Source of the DNA: Onishia taeanensis | Lineage (GTDB): Bacteria; Pseudomonadota; Gammaproteobacteria; Pseudomonadales; Halomonadaceae | Direction: 5' to 3' | Assembly (NCBI RefSeq): GCF_013349955.1 | Contig: NZ_JABVXC010000003.1 | Coordinates: 186,001 to 250,000 of the forward strand | Length of the DNA: 64,000 nt | Translations under genes and position numbers: made by a program | In this document: one piece after another, positions 19,857 through 27,730 of the stretch | Position numbering within the stretch: the first letter of the stretch is position 1 | How the letters are laid out: every line of letters begins with the position of its first letter | Notes under the pieces: model-generated | Told to the model about the DNA's origin: nothing | What the model saw: the letters and a program-made list of their open reading frames with translations, nothing else | The model's database searches: none

Positions 19857-20867
19857 ATGTCCAAGGAAATGCTCACCGTCGACGGCCTGCAGTACTCGAA
19901 CTGGTCCCGGGAGATCTTCGCGCAGATGCGTGAGGGTGGCGTCGATGCCGTCCACGCCACCCTGGCCTACCATGAGAACACCCGGGAGACCCTGTCACGC
20001 CTCGGCGAGTGGAACCGCCGCTTCGAGGCCCATGGCGACCTGATCATGCCGGTGCGGGAGGCGGGCGACATCGCCCGCGCCCGCCGCGCCGGCAAGGTGG
20101 GCATCTTCCTCGGCGCCCAGAACTGCTCGCCCATCGAGGACGACATCGACATGGTCGCGGTGATGCGCGACCTGGGGCTGTTGATCATGCAGCTGACCTA
20201 CAACAACCAGAGCCTGCTAGCCTGCGGCTGCTACGAGGCTGAGGACAGCGGCATCACACGCTTCGGTCGCCAGGTGATCCGCGAGATGAACCGCGTGGGC
20301 ATGGTCATCGACATGTCGCACAGCGCCGAACGCTCGACCCTGGAGGCCGTGGAACTCTCCGAGCGCCCGGTGATCATCTCCCATGCCAACCCGGCTTCCT
20401 TCCATCCGGCCAAGCGCAACAAGTCGGACAGGGTGCTCGCCGCCATCGCCGAATCCGGCGGCCTGCTGGGGTTCTCCGCCTACCCCTTCCACCTCAAGAA
20501 CGGGCCGGACTGCAGCCTCGAGGACTTCTGCGACATGATCGCCCGCACTGCGGACCTGATGGGCATCGAGCATATCGGCATCGGCACCGATCTGTGCCAG
20601 GCCCAGCCGATCTCGGTGCTGGAGTGGATGCGCAACGGCCGCTGGTCCAAGGAGATGGACTTCGGTGAAGGCAGTGCCGGCAACGCCGACTGGCCGCGCC
20701 CACTGGCCTGGTTCCGGGACAACCGCGACTTCCCGAACCTGACCGCCGGCCTGCGCCGACGCGGCTTCGACGAGGCCGCGATCGCCCGCATCATGGGCCA
20801 GAACTGGGTCGAGCTGCTGGAGCGCACTACCGTGCCGACCTCGGCGACCGAGGAGGGCACCGCCTGA
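19857..20867 (+). CDS. Membrane dipeptidase-like protein (peptidase M19 family) with altered metal ligands
   Basis: A 336-residue amidohydrolase-fold protein resembling the M19 (renal dipeptidase) subgroup found beside betaine-catabolism genes in pseudomonads (PA5396 type, recalled). Retained ligand motifs are DMSH, ISHANPASFH and GIGTDL. In classic M19 enzymes the first metal site uses an N-terminal HxD and a bridging Glu; here the N-terminal motif reads TVDG (His replaced by Thr) and the bridging position reads GAQN (Glu replaced). The enzyme may therefore use one metal or act on something other than a dipeptide. No signal peptide is seen, so it is cytoplasmic. It starts 11 bases after the dehydrogenase gene, with GAGGAG upstream. 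Confidence 0.8.
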   Translation: MSKEMLTVDGLQYSNWSREIFAQMREGGVDAVHATLAYHENTRETLSRLGEWNRRFEAHGDLIMPVREAGDIARARRAGKVGIFLGAQNCSPIEDDIDMVAVMRDLGLLIMQLTYNNQSLLACGCYEAEDSGITRFGRQVIREMNRVGMVIDMSHSAERSTLEAVELSERPVIISHANPASFHPAKRNKSDRVLAAIAESGGLLGFSAYPFHLKNGPDCSLEDFCDMIARTADLMGIEHIGIGTDLCQAQPISVLEWMRNGRWSKEMDFGEGSAGNADWPRPLAWFRDNRDFPNLTAGLRRRGFDEAAIARIMGQNWVELLERTTVPTSATEEGTA

Positions 20868-20929
20868 CCCTCGCGAATCCCACCGCACAATAACAACGGC
20901 CCATCAGGGCCTCAGCCAAGGCCAACGAC

Positions 20930-22528
20930 ATGACACAAGAACACGCCAGTTCTCACACAGCACCGGCGGCCGACGCGCCGCAGGAGCATCGCCTGGGCGA
21001 CCCGATCGTCCTGACCCTCAGCGTCGGCTTCATTCTGCTCTTCGTCGCCCTGTCGCTGTATGACGTCGACATGGTGGCCGACGCCATCGGCGCCGGTTTC
21101 GCCTGGACCGCCAGCACGCTCGGCTCGTATTTCCAGCTGCTGCTGCTGCTGACTTTCTTCATCGGCATCGGCGTGGCGGTCTCCCCCGCCGCCAGCGCCA
21201 AGATCGGCAACCGCGCCACGCCCGAGATCAGCACCTTCAAGTGGCTGTCGATCATCATGTGCACCCTCCTGGCCGGGGGCGGCGTCTTCTTCGCCGCCGG
21301 CGAGCCGGTCTACCACTTCGTGGTCACCCCGCCGGCCTTCGACAGCGAAGCCGGCACCAGCGACGCAGTGGCCGGCGCCCTGGCCCAGTCCTTCATGCAT
21401 TGGGGCTTCTTGGCCTGGGCGGTGCTCGGCTCGTTGACCGCGATCGTGCTGGCCCACGCCCATTACGACAAGGGCCAGCCGCTGCAGCCGCGCACCCTGC
21501 TCTATCCGGTGCTCGGCGAGCGGATCATGGCGGGCTGGTTCGGCGGCGTGGTCGACGCCCTGTGCGTGATCGCCGTGGTGGCGGGTACCGTGGGTCCCAT
21601 CGGCTTCCTGGCGACCCAGGTCAGCTTCGGCCTGCACGAACTGCTCGGCGTCTCCGAGGGCTACGGCACCCAGCTGGTGATCCTGGTGGCGCTGGCGGGT
21701 ATCTACGTGACCTCGGCGGTGACCGGCATCCATCGCGGCATCCAGTTGCTCAGCCGCTTCAATGTTTTCCTGGCGCTGGCCATCGCCGCGGTGATCTTCG
21801 TCTTCGGCCCCACGCTGTTCCTGACCAACGCCTTCACCCAGGGCTTCGGCGAGTACCTGACCTCCTTCTTCGCCATGGCCACCGTGACCGCCGAGACGGC
21901 GCCGGCCTGGTGGATGCAGTGGTGGACGGTGTTCTTCTTCGCCTGGTTCATCGGCTATGGCCCGCTGATGGCGATCTTCGTGGCGCGCATCTCGCGCGGG
22001 CGCACCATCCGCCAGATGATCCTGGCCGTGGCGGTGATGGCGCCGGTCGCCACCGCCGCCTGGTTCACCCTGCTGGGCGGCTCCGGGATCCACTTCCAGC
22101 TGACCGGCGTGATCGACCTGACCGAGGCGTTGAACAACTTCCAGTTCGACGTCGCCACCCTCACCGTGGCCCAGGCGCTGCCGGGCGGTCCCCTGATGGC
22201 CCTGGCCATCCTGCTGCTGACCACCATCTTCGTCGCCACCACCGGCGACTCCATGAGCTATGCCATCGCCGTGGTGGGCTCCGGCCACGACCGCCCCAGC
22301 ACCCTGGTGCGGGCCTTCTGGGGCATCGCCATGGCGCTGATGGCGGGAATCCTGCTGTACATGGGCGCCGGCCAGATCAGCGTGCTCCAGCAGTTCATCG
22401 TGCTCACCGCCATTCCGGTGTCGCTGGTGCTGCTGCCGTCGCTGTGGACCGGCCCCCAGGCGGCCTATGCCATGGCCCGCGCCCAGGGACTATCCACCCG
22501 TCGCACGCTGGAGCACGACCATGACTGA
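20930..22528 (+). CDS. BCCT family transporter (betaine/carnitine/choline type)
   Basis: A 532-residue inner-membrane symporter with about 12 membrane segments. The BCCT signature is visible as WWTVFFFAWFIGYGPLMAIFVARISRGRTIRQ-type sequence around residues 325-355, including the tryptophan-rich stretch (WWMQWW) that forms the quaternary-amine aromatic box in BetP. The glycine-rich segment after helix 3 in Na+-coupled BetP is not obvious, so the coupling ion is unclear. It sits inside the catabolic operon, so it most likely imports the pathway substrate, a zwitterionic or quaternary amine, rather than serving osmoprotection only. The long regulatory C-terminus of osmosensing BetP is missing; the protein ends soon after the last helix. 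Confidence 0.92.
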   Translation: MTQEHASSHTAPAADAPQEHRLGDPIVLTLSVGFILLFVALSLYDVDMVADAIGAGFAWTASTLGSYFQLLLLLTFFIGIGVAVSPAASAKIGNRATPEISTFKWLSIIMCTLLAGGGVFFAAGEPVYHFVVTPPAFDSEAGTSDAVAGALAQSFMHWGFLAWAVLGSLTAIVLAHAHYDKGQPLQPRTLLYPVLGERIMAGWFGGVVDALCVIAVVAGTVGPIGFLATQVSFGLHELLGVSEGYGTQLVILVALAGIYVTSAVTGIHRGIQLLSRFNVFLALAIAAVIFVFGPTLFLTNAFTQGFGEYLTSFFAMATVTAETAPAWWMQWWTVFFFAWFIGYGPLMAIFVARISRGRTIRQMILAVAVMAPVATAAWFTLLGGSGIHFQLTGVIDLTEALNNFQFDVATLTVAQALPGGPLMALAILLLTTIFVATTGDSMSYAIAVVGSGHDRPSTLVRAFWGIAMALMAGILLYMGAGQISVLQQFIVLTAIPVSLVLLPSLWTGPQAAYAMARAQGLSTRRTLEHDHD

Positions 22529-24272
22529 GTTCGCTTCCCCGAGCGTCGCCTCGGCCCCGCTGCGCGCCGCCGACGACGTCATGCCGCTCGAGCGGCTGGG
22601 CAGCCTGCCGGCCAGCCGCCTGAGCTTCGTGCGCAGCCTCATCCGTCAGATGGCCCGCCAGCGCTGGCAGATCAGCACCGCGCGCTTCGACCTGGACGCG
22701 CAGGGGCACGGCGTCGCCATCTATCGGCTGCAGACGCCCCAGGGCCGCTATCACGGGGTGATCTTCTCCCAGCACCTGGAAGACGATCAGCGCTCCGACC
22801 GAGTGATCGCCCAGGCCTGGGACGTGACCTTCGGGGTGGTCGAGGGCGACGTCGACGACGCCCTGCTCGAGCAGATGGCCGCCAACGTGCCGCTGCAGGA
22901 GGCCGGGCGCCAGCACCCGCGGCTGCTGGTGCTCTCCCGGGCCAACCGCAGCCTGCGCAACTTCGCCCATTTCGTGGCGGCGCTGTCCGCGGGCGACCAG
23001 CCCGACCCGGCCTGGCTGACCCGGGTCGGCTACCTCTACCGGACCACGGCGGTCTACGGCAACGGCAAGTTCGGCATCGCCGACTTCGTGCGCCTGCGGG
23101 ACAACCCCGACTTTCAGCGCCCCTTCTCGGCCCAGATGCTGGCGGTCTACCTGCTGCGCCACTTCTCCATCGGGCAGGTGGAACACATCGCTCGCCGCCG
23201 GGCACCCGAGCGCGCGGTGCCCATGGCCACCGAGCTGCGCCGCTACCTGGGCATCGGCAATTCCACCGGACTCGGCATGGCGCCCTTCCTGATCAATCAC
23301 CCCCAGCTGATCCAGCAGTGGGTGACCTGCCGGGAGACCGCTCTGGCCCTGGCGCTCGGCCAGACGCCCGATGAGGAAAGCCGCCAGCGGCTGATCGCCC
23401 TGACCCGCCGCGCCATGCAGCACCTGGACCAGACGGTGACCGAGGATGCCGACCAGGGCGCGCGCAACGCCGCCATCGTGGCGGCCCTGCCGGAGGTGAT
23501 CGCCTGGCTCGAGGAGGTGCCTCTGGAGGACGACCTCTGGCAGCAGCTGGCGGCCTGGAGCGCGCGCACCCTGCCCCTGGAGGCCCAGGAACTGGTCAAC
23601 ACCCTGCTGATCGAGCTCTACCCCGAGCAAGTCGATCCGCTCGAGGACCAGATGGGCACCGAGGAGCGCCTGGAGCTGATCCCGGACATGCCCCTGGTGC
23701 GCCTCAAGCAGCTGATCGAGACCCACTACGACTGGGCCCTGGCCGAGGACTTCGGGCGCCCCGAGGCGCGCCACTGGTTCTGGTATCGCTCCGCCGAGAA
23801 GGAGGAGCCCCGCCTCGGCGTGCGCGGCGTGGAGCCCGGCGCGGAGAAGGAACTGCCGCTGGCCATCGCGCCCCGGGTTCATCATACCCACGGCGTGCTC
23901 TCCGCCTTCCTGGAGGCCAACCCGCGTGCCCTGGTCGTGGAATTCCTGATCGCCCACCCGCGCCACAAGGACATCGTGCGACGCATCCAGTCCATGGTGG
24001 AGACGCCCTACGGGGAGATCCACACCAACCTCTGGCATCGGGACATGAAGCCCATGCACCTGCTGCGCACCAAGCTGTCGTTCTTCGGCGCCAGTCGCTT
24101 CGACCCCAAGTCGGACCGCTGGGTGCGCATCACCCTCTTCCAGGGCGCGCCCCTGGTCGAGGAGCTCAACGCCGCGCCCCGGGACCTGGCCGACTTCGAT
24201 GACTGGAGCTTCCCGCTGGAGCCTCAGGGCGTGATGCACGAACAACGACAAGGCGCAGGAGAGACATCATGA
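22521..24272 (+). CDS. Conserved-looking protein of unknown family, 583 residues, in catabolic operon
   Basis: I do not recognise this protein. It is soluble with no signal peptide or membrane segment, acidic, and rich in Leu, Arg, Glu and Trp. Blocks that look conserved are GNGKFGIADFVRL (about 190-205), LLRHFSIGQVEHIARRRAPERA (about 215-235), GIGNSTGLGMAPFLINHPQL (about 250-270) and, near the end, HTNLWHRDMKPMHLLRTKL. The HxxxLWHRD stretch could hold catalytic or metal-binding side chains, but this is a guess. I set the start at the ATG at 22521, which overlaps the end of the BCCT gene by eight bases and has GGAG upstream; an earlier in-frame ATG lies deep in the transporter gene. Its stop overlaps the next ATG (ATGA). 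The tight coupling says it is a core part of the pathway. Confidence 0.75.
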   Translation: MTEFASPSVASAPLRAADDVMPLERLGSLPASRLSFVRSLIRQMARQRWQISTARFDLDAQGHGVAIYRLQTPQGRYHGVIFSQHLEDDQRSDRVIAQAWDVTFGVVEGDVDDALLEQMAANVPLQEAGRQHPRLLVLSRANRSLRNFAHFVAALSAGDQPDPAWLTRVGYLYRTTAVYGNGKFGIADFVRLRDNPDFQRPFSAQMLAVYLLRHFSIGQVEHIARRRAPERAVPMATELRRYLGIGNSTGLGMAPFLINHPQLIQQWVTCRETALALALGQTPDEESRQRLIALTRRAMQHLDQTVTEDADQGARNAAIVAALPEVIAWLEEVPLEDDLWQQLAAWSARTLPLEAQELVNTLLIELYPEQVDPLEDQMGTEERLELIPDMPLVRLKQLIETHYDWALAEDFGRPEARHWFWYRSAEKEEPRLGVRGVEPGAEKELPLAIAPRVHHTHGVLSAFLEANPRALVVEFLIAHPRHKDIVRRIQSMVETPYGEIHTNLWHRDMKPMHLLRTKLSFFGASRFDPKSDRWVRITLFQGAPLVEELNAAPRDLADFDDWSFPLEPQGVMHEQRQGAGETS

Positions 24273-25036
24273 AGGCGTCCTATAACGAGCTGCAGGGCCT
24301 GTGTCGCAAGGCCTTCATCGGCATGGGCTTCGAGGAGGGCGACGCCACCGATGCCGCCGACATGGTCGCCTGGATGCAGTGCTTCGGCCTCGGCGGCCTG
24401 GCCGCCCTGAACCGCGGCCTGGACTTCCTGCTCGACGAGGATCCCGACGACTTGCCCAGCGTCCTCTACCAGGACGGTGACCTGGCGGTGATCGATGGCC
24501 ATGGCCAGAGCGTGCTGCGCAGCTCCAGCCTGGCCCTGGAGCTCGGCTTCGCCAAGGCCCGGGCCCGCGGCCTTTCGGTGATCAAGATCCGTCACTGCCA
24601 CAATCGCCAGCTGATCATGGGCTATCTGGCCCGCCTGGCAAGCCGCGGCATGAACGTCACCGCCTTCTGGCGCAACGTCCAGCAGCCGCTGACCGAGCAG
24701 GTGGTGGGCTTCCGGGCCAATGGCTCGGCACCGGAGATCCGAGTCTACGCGGTGCAGGAGGTCCCGGAAGAGAACGAGCCCAACGACGGCATCACCCTGG
24801 TGATGGCCAACCACGTCGACCTGCTGCCGGCGATGCGCTCGGACTACCGCTACGACCTGCTGGCGCGTCACGACGAATCGAGCCTGCTGGCCTGTCGCCA
24901 CCGGTCCCTGGCCCAGGGCATCGAGGTCGACGAGGCTGTCTGGGAACGCCTCAAGCACCTTGCCACCCGCATGCTGGTGGAGGCCACCGACGCATCCCGA
25001 GAAGGGGCCGGTGCCGGCACCAACGACAACGACTGA
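24269..25036 (+). CDS. DUF3726-like protein, distant relative of LDH2/MDH2 oxidoreductases
   Basis: A 255-residue soluble protein. The N-terminus (YNELQGLCRKAFIGMGF, then DAADMVAWMQCFGLGGL) resembles DUF3726 as I recall it and also the first helices of the LDH2/MDH2 (type 2 malate/L-lactate) dehydrogenases. The middle, DGHGQSVLRSSSLALELGFAKARARGLSVIKIRHCHN, parallels the LDH2 region that carries the His-containing VRNSNH motif. It is about 80-100 residues shorter than true LDH2 enzymes, so part of the cofactor-binding domain may be missing. Possible roles are an imine reductase/dehydrogenase subunit or partner of the 583-residue protein, with whose gene it overlaps. Function is unproven. Confidence 0.6.
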   Translation: MKASYNELQGLCRKAFIGMGFEEGDATDAADMVAWMQCFGLGGLAALNRGLDFLLDEDPDDLPSVLYQDGDLAVIDGHGQSVLRSSSLALELGFAKARARGLSVIKIRHCHNRQLIMGYLARLASRGMNVTAFWRNVQQPLTEQVVGFRANGSAPEIRVYAVQEVPEENEPNDGITLVMANHVDLLPAMRSDYRYDLLARHDESSLLACRHRSLAQGIEVDEAVWERLKHLATRMLVEATDASREGAGAGTNDND

Positions 25037-25062
25037 CCTGAGACTGAGACGAGACCACCGAC

Positions 25063-25455
25063 ATGATTCATCCCGTACGCACCGACCTCTTCGCCTCCCA
25101 GGCGCCCCTGGAATGGGCCGTGGTCGGTAACGGCATCCTCTTCACCGCCCAGATCCCCATCGGCGCCGACGGCCAGGTGGTGGAGGGTGGCATCGAGGCC
25201 CAGACTCGCCAGACCCTGGACAACCTCGCCCACACCCTGGAGAAGGCCGGCGCCGGCGTGGAGGCCCTGACCCAGGTGCTGATCTACGTCACCGCCCGCG
25301 AGGACCTGGCCACGGTCAACAAGGTCTACGCCGAATACGTGCGCGCGCCCTACCCCAACCGGGCCGCCATCATCGTCTCCGGCTTCGCCCGGGAGGCGAT
25401 GCTCGTCGAGATGGTCGCCTATGCCGCCCTGGCGCGCTCCGAGGGCGGCGCCTGA
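25063..25455 (+). CDS. RidA/YjgF family enamine/imine deaminase
   Basis: A 130-residue RidA-fold protein. The C-terminal signature is seen as YPNRAAIIVSGFAREAMLVEMVAYAAL; in canonical deaminating RidA an Arg at the start of the last helix region (RxxV pattern) binds the 2-imino acid carboxylate. Here the block reads YPNRAAI, whereas canonical proteins have YPARxxVxVxxLPxxxxVEIE, so the Arg is kept but the rest diverges. It is the last gene of the operon, 26 bases after the DUF3726-like gene. RidA proteins next to catabolic genes usually process a reactive enamine or imine, consistent with oxidation of an amine in this pathway (inference). Confidence 0.85.
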   Translation: MIHPVRTDLFASQAPLEWAVVGNGILFTAQIPIGADGQVVEGGIEAQTRQTLDNLAHTLEKAGAGVEALTQVLIYVTAREDLATVNKVYAEYVRAPYPNRAAIIVSGFAREAMLVEMVAYAALARSEGGA

Positions 25456-25509
25456 CAGCGCATCCCCAGGCGCCTAGGCTGGGGGTGAACGCTCGACTCG
25501 GAGGAGATC

Positions 25510-26046
25510 ATGACAGCCAAGGTGCAGATCGAATGCCGACAGGGTGACATCGCCCACCAGCCCGACATGGACGCAGTGGTTAATGCCGCCAATGCACAGC
25601 TCATGTCGGGTGGCGGCGTCGCCGGCGCTCTGCATCGAGCCGCTGGCCCGGGCCTCGCCCATGAGTGTCAACCCAAGGCACCGATCCGGCCCGGTCAGGC
25701 GGTAATCACCGGCGCCCATGACTTGCCCAACCGCCATGTCACTCATTGTTTGGGACCCGTCTATGGTCGCGATGAGCCCTCGGATGCGCTATTAGCGTCC
25801 TGCTACCGGGAGGCCATCATACTGGCCGAGGAACACGAACTGATCTCGATCGCCTTCCCTGCCCTATCCACTGACGCGTTCGGCTATCCGATGAACGAAG
25901 CGACCCGGGTAGCGCTGACCACCGTCTTGAAGGAGGCCCAGCACTGCCATCACCTTCGACAGGTGCGTTTCATCCTGCACGACGGCCAAAGCCTGGCGCT
26001 CTATCAGCAAACGCTTTCGATGCTTCAGGATGCCGAATCATCCTGA
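25510..26046 (+). CDS. Macrodomain protein (ADP-ribose-binding, YmdB-like)
   Basis: A 178-residue protein with a macrodomain: QGDI and VVNAANAQLMSGGGVAGALHRAAG (the ADP-ribose-binding loops at about residues 10-45), then the GPVYG and FPALSTDAFGYPMNEA segment that holds the phosphate-binding loop. Members remove ADP-ribose from proteins or hydrolyse O-acetyl-ADP-ribose. A good ribosome site (GGAGGAG) precedes the ATG. The spacing of 54 bases from the operon before it, and a small hairpin at 25464-25484, suggest a separate unit, probably with the deacetylase-like gene 71 bases downstream. Confidence 0.88.
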   Translation: MTAKVQIECRQGDIAHQPDMDAVVNAANAQLMSGGGVAGALHRAAGPGLAHECQPKAPIRPGQAVITGAHDLPNRHVTHCLGPVYGRDEPSDALLASCYREAIILAEEHELISIAFPALSTDAFGYPMNEATRVALTTVLKEAQHCHHLRQVRFILHDGQSLALYQQTLSMLQDAESS

Positions 26047-26117
26047 GTGGCCTCGTCCCGGGGTGGCGGGTAGAGTGGTAGCGACCTCGAACTCGCCAAA
26101 TCATCCTGACACCCGCC

Positions 26118-27020
26118 ATGCTGCTGCCGCTGATCCACCATCCCGGTTACACCATCGCACTGCCCCCACGCCATCCCTTCCCGATGGCCAAGTTTCGCGT
26201 GCTGCGCAACATCCTGGCCGTCGAAGAGACCGGGATTAGTGCTGAGTGGATCACCCCGCAACCGGCCAACGAGACAAGCCTGGCTCGCATCCATACACCA
26301 GCATACCTGCGGGCCTTTCTCGGCGGCTCTTTGAGTGAGGCGGCCCAACGACGTAGTGGTTTCCGCTGGTCCGAGGCGCTGGTCGCGCGCACCCTGCTCG
26401 AGGTCGGCGGCACGCTTGAGACCGTCGAAGCGGCGCTGGCCACCGGGCTTGCCTGCAACACCGCCGGCGGCACCCACCATGCTCATGCGGATGCCGCCAG
26501 CGGCTACTGCCTGATCAATGACCTGGCGGTGGCCGCGGCTCATGCCCTGGCCCACGGCTGGGCCGATCGCATTCTGATCCTCGACCTGGACGTACATCAG
26601 GGCGACGGCACCGCACGCCTCTTTCGCCACGATCAGCGGGTATTCACCTTCTCGATGCACGGCGCGGCGAACTTCCCGGCCCGCAAGCAGCATAGCGATC
26701 TGGATATCGCCCTGCCCCGGGGCACGGACGATGCCGCCTACCTTTATCAGCTCATGGCTAGCCTGCCGCCATTGCTGGTGCAGTTCGCCCCTGACCTAGT
26801 GCTCTATGACGCAGGCGTCGACGTGCATGCCGATGATCGCTTGGGCCACCTGGAATTGACGGATAACGGACTGTTCGCCCGGGACCACTATGTGCTGACG
26901 ACCTGTCGCGACGCCCAGATTCCGGTGGCAGCGGTGATCGGCGGCGGCTACGACCGGGATCTCGAGGCGCTGGCCCAGCGCCACGCCCAGTTGCATCGTG
27001 CCGCCAGCCAACTGATCTAA
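26118..27020 (+). CDS. Histone deacetylase family protein (zinc-dependent deacylase)
   Basis: A 300-residue member of the arginase/deacetylase fold resembling class IV bacterial HDAC-like proteins. Seen motifs: GGTHHA with the catalytic His pair (about residue 117), the zinc ligands Asp and His in LDLDVHQGDGT (about 154-164), the second zinc Asp in YDAGVDVHADDRLG, and GGGYDRD with the transition-state Tyr. All expected catalytic residues are present, so the enzyme should be active. Bacterial members deacylate proteins, acetylpolyamines or small metabolites; which one applies here is unknown. The neighbouring macrodomain gene hints at a protein-modification link. Confidence 0.88.
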   Translation: MLLPLIHHPGYTIALPPRHPFPMAKFRVLRNILAVEETGISAEWITPQPANETSLARIHTPAYLRAFLGGSLSEAAQRRSGFRWSEALVARTLLEVGGTLETVEAALATGLACNTAGGTHHAHADAASGYCLINDLAVAAAHALAHGWADRILILDLDVHQGDGTARLFRHDQRVFTFSMHGAANFPARKQHSDLDIALPRGTDDAAYLYQLMASLPPLLVQFAPDLVLYDAGVDVHADDRLGHLELTDNGLFARDHYVLTTCRDAQIPVAAVIGGGYDRDLEALAQRHAQLHRAASQLI

Positions 27021-27135
27021 TCTAGCCGCTTCACGGTTGCGGTCACCGAATTCAACCAGCCGGCGCTAGACCGCACCCCGACAGACTGATGAACCCGATA
27101 GCGGCCTGAAGGAAGCCGACTCAGTAAACCCGCAT

Positions 27136-27597
27136 CTAGTTTCGGCACTCGCGGCGATAGGCCGCGGTAAGCTCCCGCCGAGCGGCGCGTAGCCGATTGC
27201 CACGAGGCTCTTCGTATCCCGCCCTTAACTGCTGCTGAATGGACTCGAGGCGCTGCTCGAGCCTATTGCAACGCGGGTTCGACCCACTCGCATTGCGCTG
27301 TACGTTGCCACTGGAACGCGAAGATCGCGCCGACGGCAAGGGGCGATAGGGAGAGGCCCCCGGCGGTCGCATGCTATTGATATCCGACAGCTCATCGGGG
27401 GTGCGTGGCTCGCCGCCGCCACCCTCGGGAGAGTGATCGGCGAAATGCCATTGGCCCGTCTCATCCTGCCAGGAATAGATCTCTGCCTGAGCGGCCACTG
27501 CCCAACCGGCCAGCACCAGGCACACCCCCAGGCGGTTCAGAACCGCATACTGCTTCGTTGCATGGCGCAGATACGCCGCTGGTTTCACTACGTTCAT
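27136..27597 (-). CDS. Exported DUF4124 domain protein
   Basis: A 153-residue protein with an N-terminal signal sequence (hydrophobic core VCLVLAGWAVA, cleavage after AQA) followed directly by the DUF4124 motif EIYSWQDETGQWHFADHSP. The rest is low-complexity Ser/Arg/Pro-rich linker and a basic helical C-terminus with two Cys (NPRCNRL and YRRECRN) that could form a disulfide. DUF4124 proteins are periplasmic or envelope proteins of unknown function common in gammaproteobacteria. The ATG at 27597 is preferred over one three codons earlier because AGGGAAG then has usual spacing. Confidence 0.75.
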   Translation of the reverse strand: MNVVKPAAYLRHATKQYAVLNRLGVCLVLAGWAVAAQAEIYSWQDETGQWHFADHSPEGGGGEPRTPDELSDINSMRPPGASPYRPLPSARSSRSSGNVQRNASGSNPRCNRLEQRLESIQQQLRAGYEEPRGNRLRAARRELTAAYRRECRN

Positions 27598-27730
27598 CCA
27601 AGCCACTTCCCTGTGGTTGCTGATATTCGACGGCTGTCTTGCGGGAAATTATTGCCGTCTATTACCTGGCCCTATTTCCTAGCGGCTATTTCCCAGACCG
27701 TATTCCCTAGAACCATGCCTGCTCGTTTGG

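Noticed and set aside
20912..22288. 458-codon minus-strand frame opposite the BCCT gene
   Set aside because: Extremely hydrophilic repetitive Gly/Asp/His/Gln sequence, a typical antisense artefact of a membrane protein gene.
22404..24251. 615-codon minus-strand frame across the unknown 583-residue protein gene
   Set aside because: Composition (Gly, His, Gln, Asp) is that of an antisense frame. The plus-strand frame is coupled by overlaps to both neighbours, so it is the real gene.
25464..25484. Hairpin CCCCAG...CTGGGG as terminator of the catabolic operon
   Set aside because: Only six base pairs with no T run; could equally be part of the macrodomain gene promoter.
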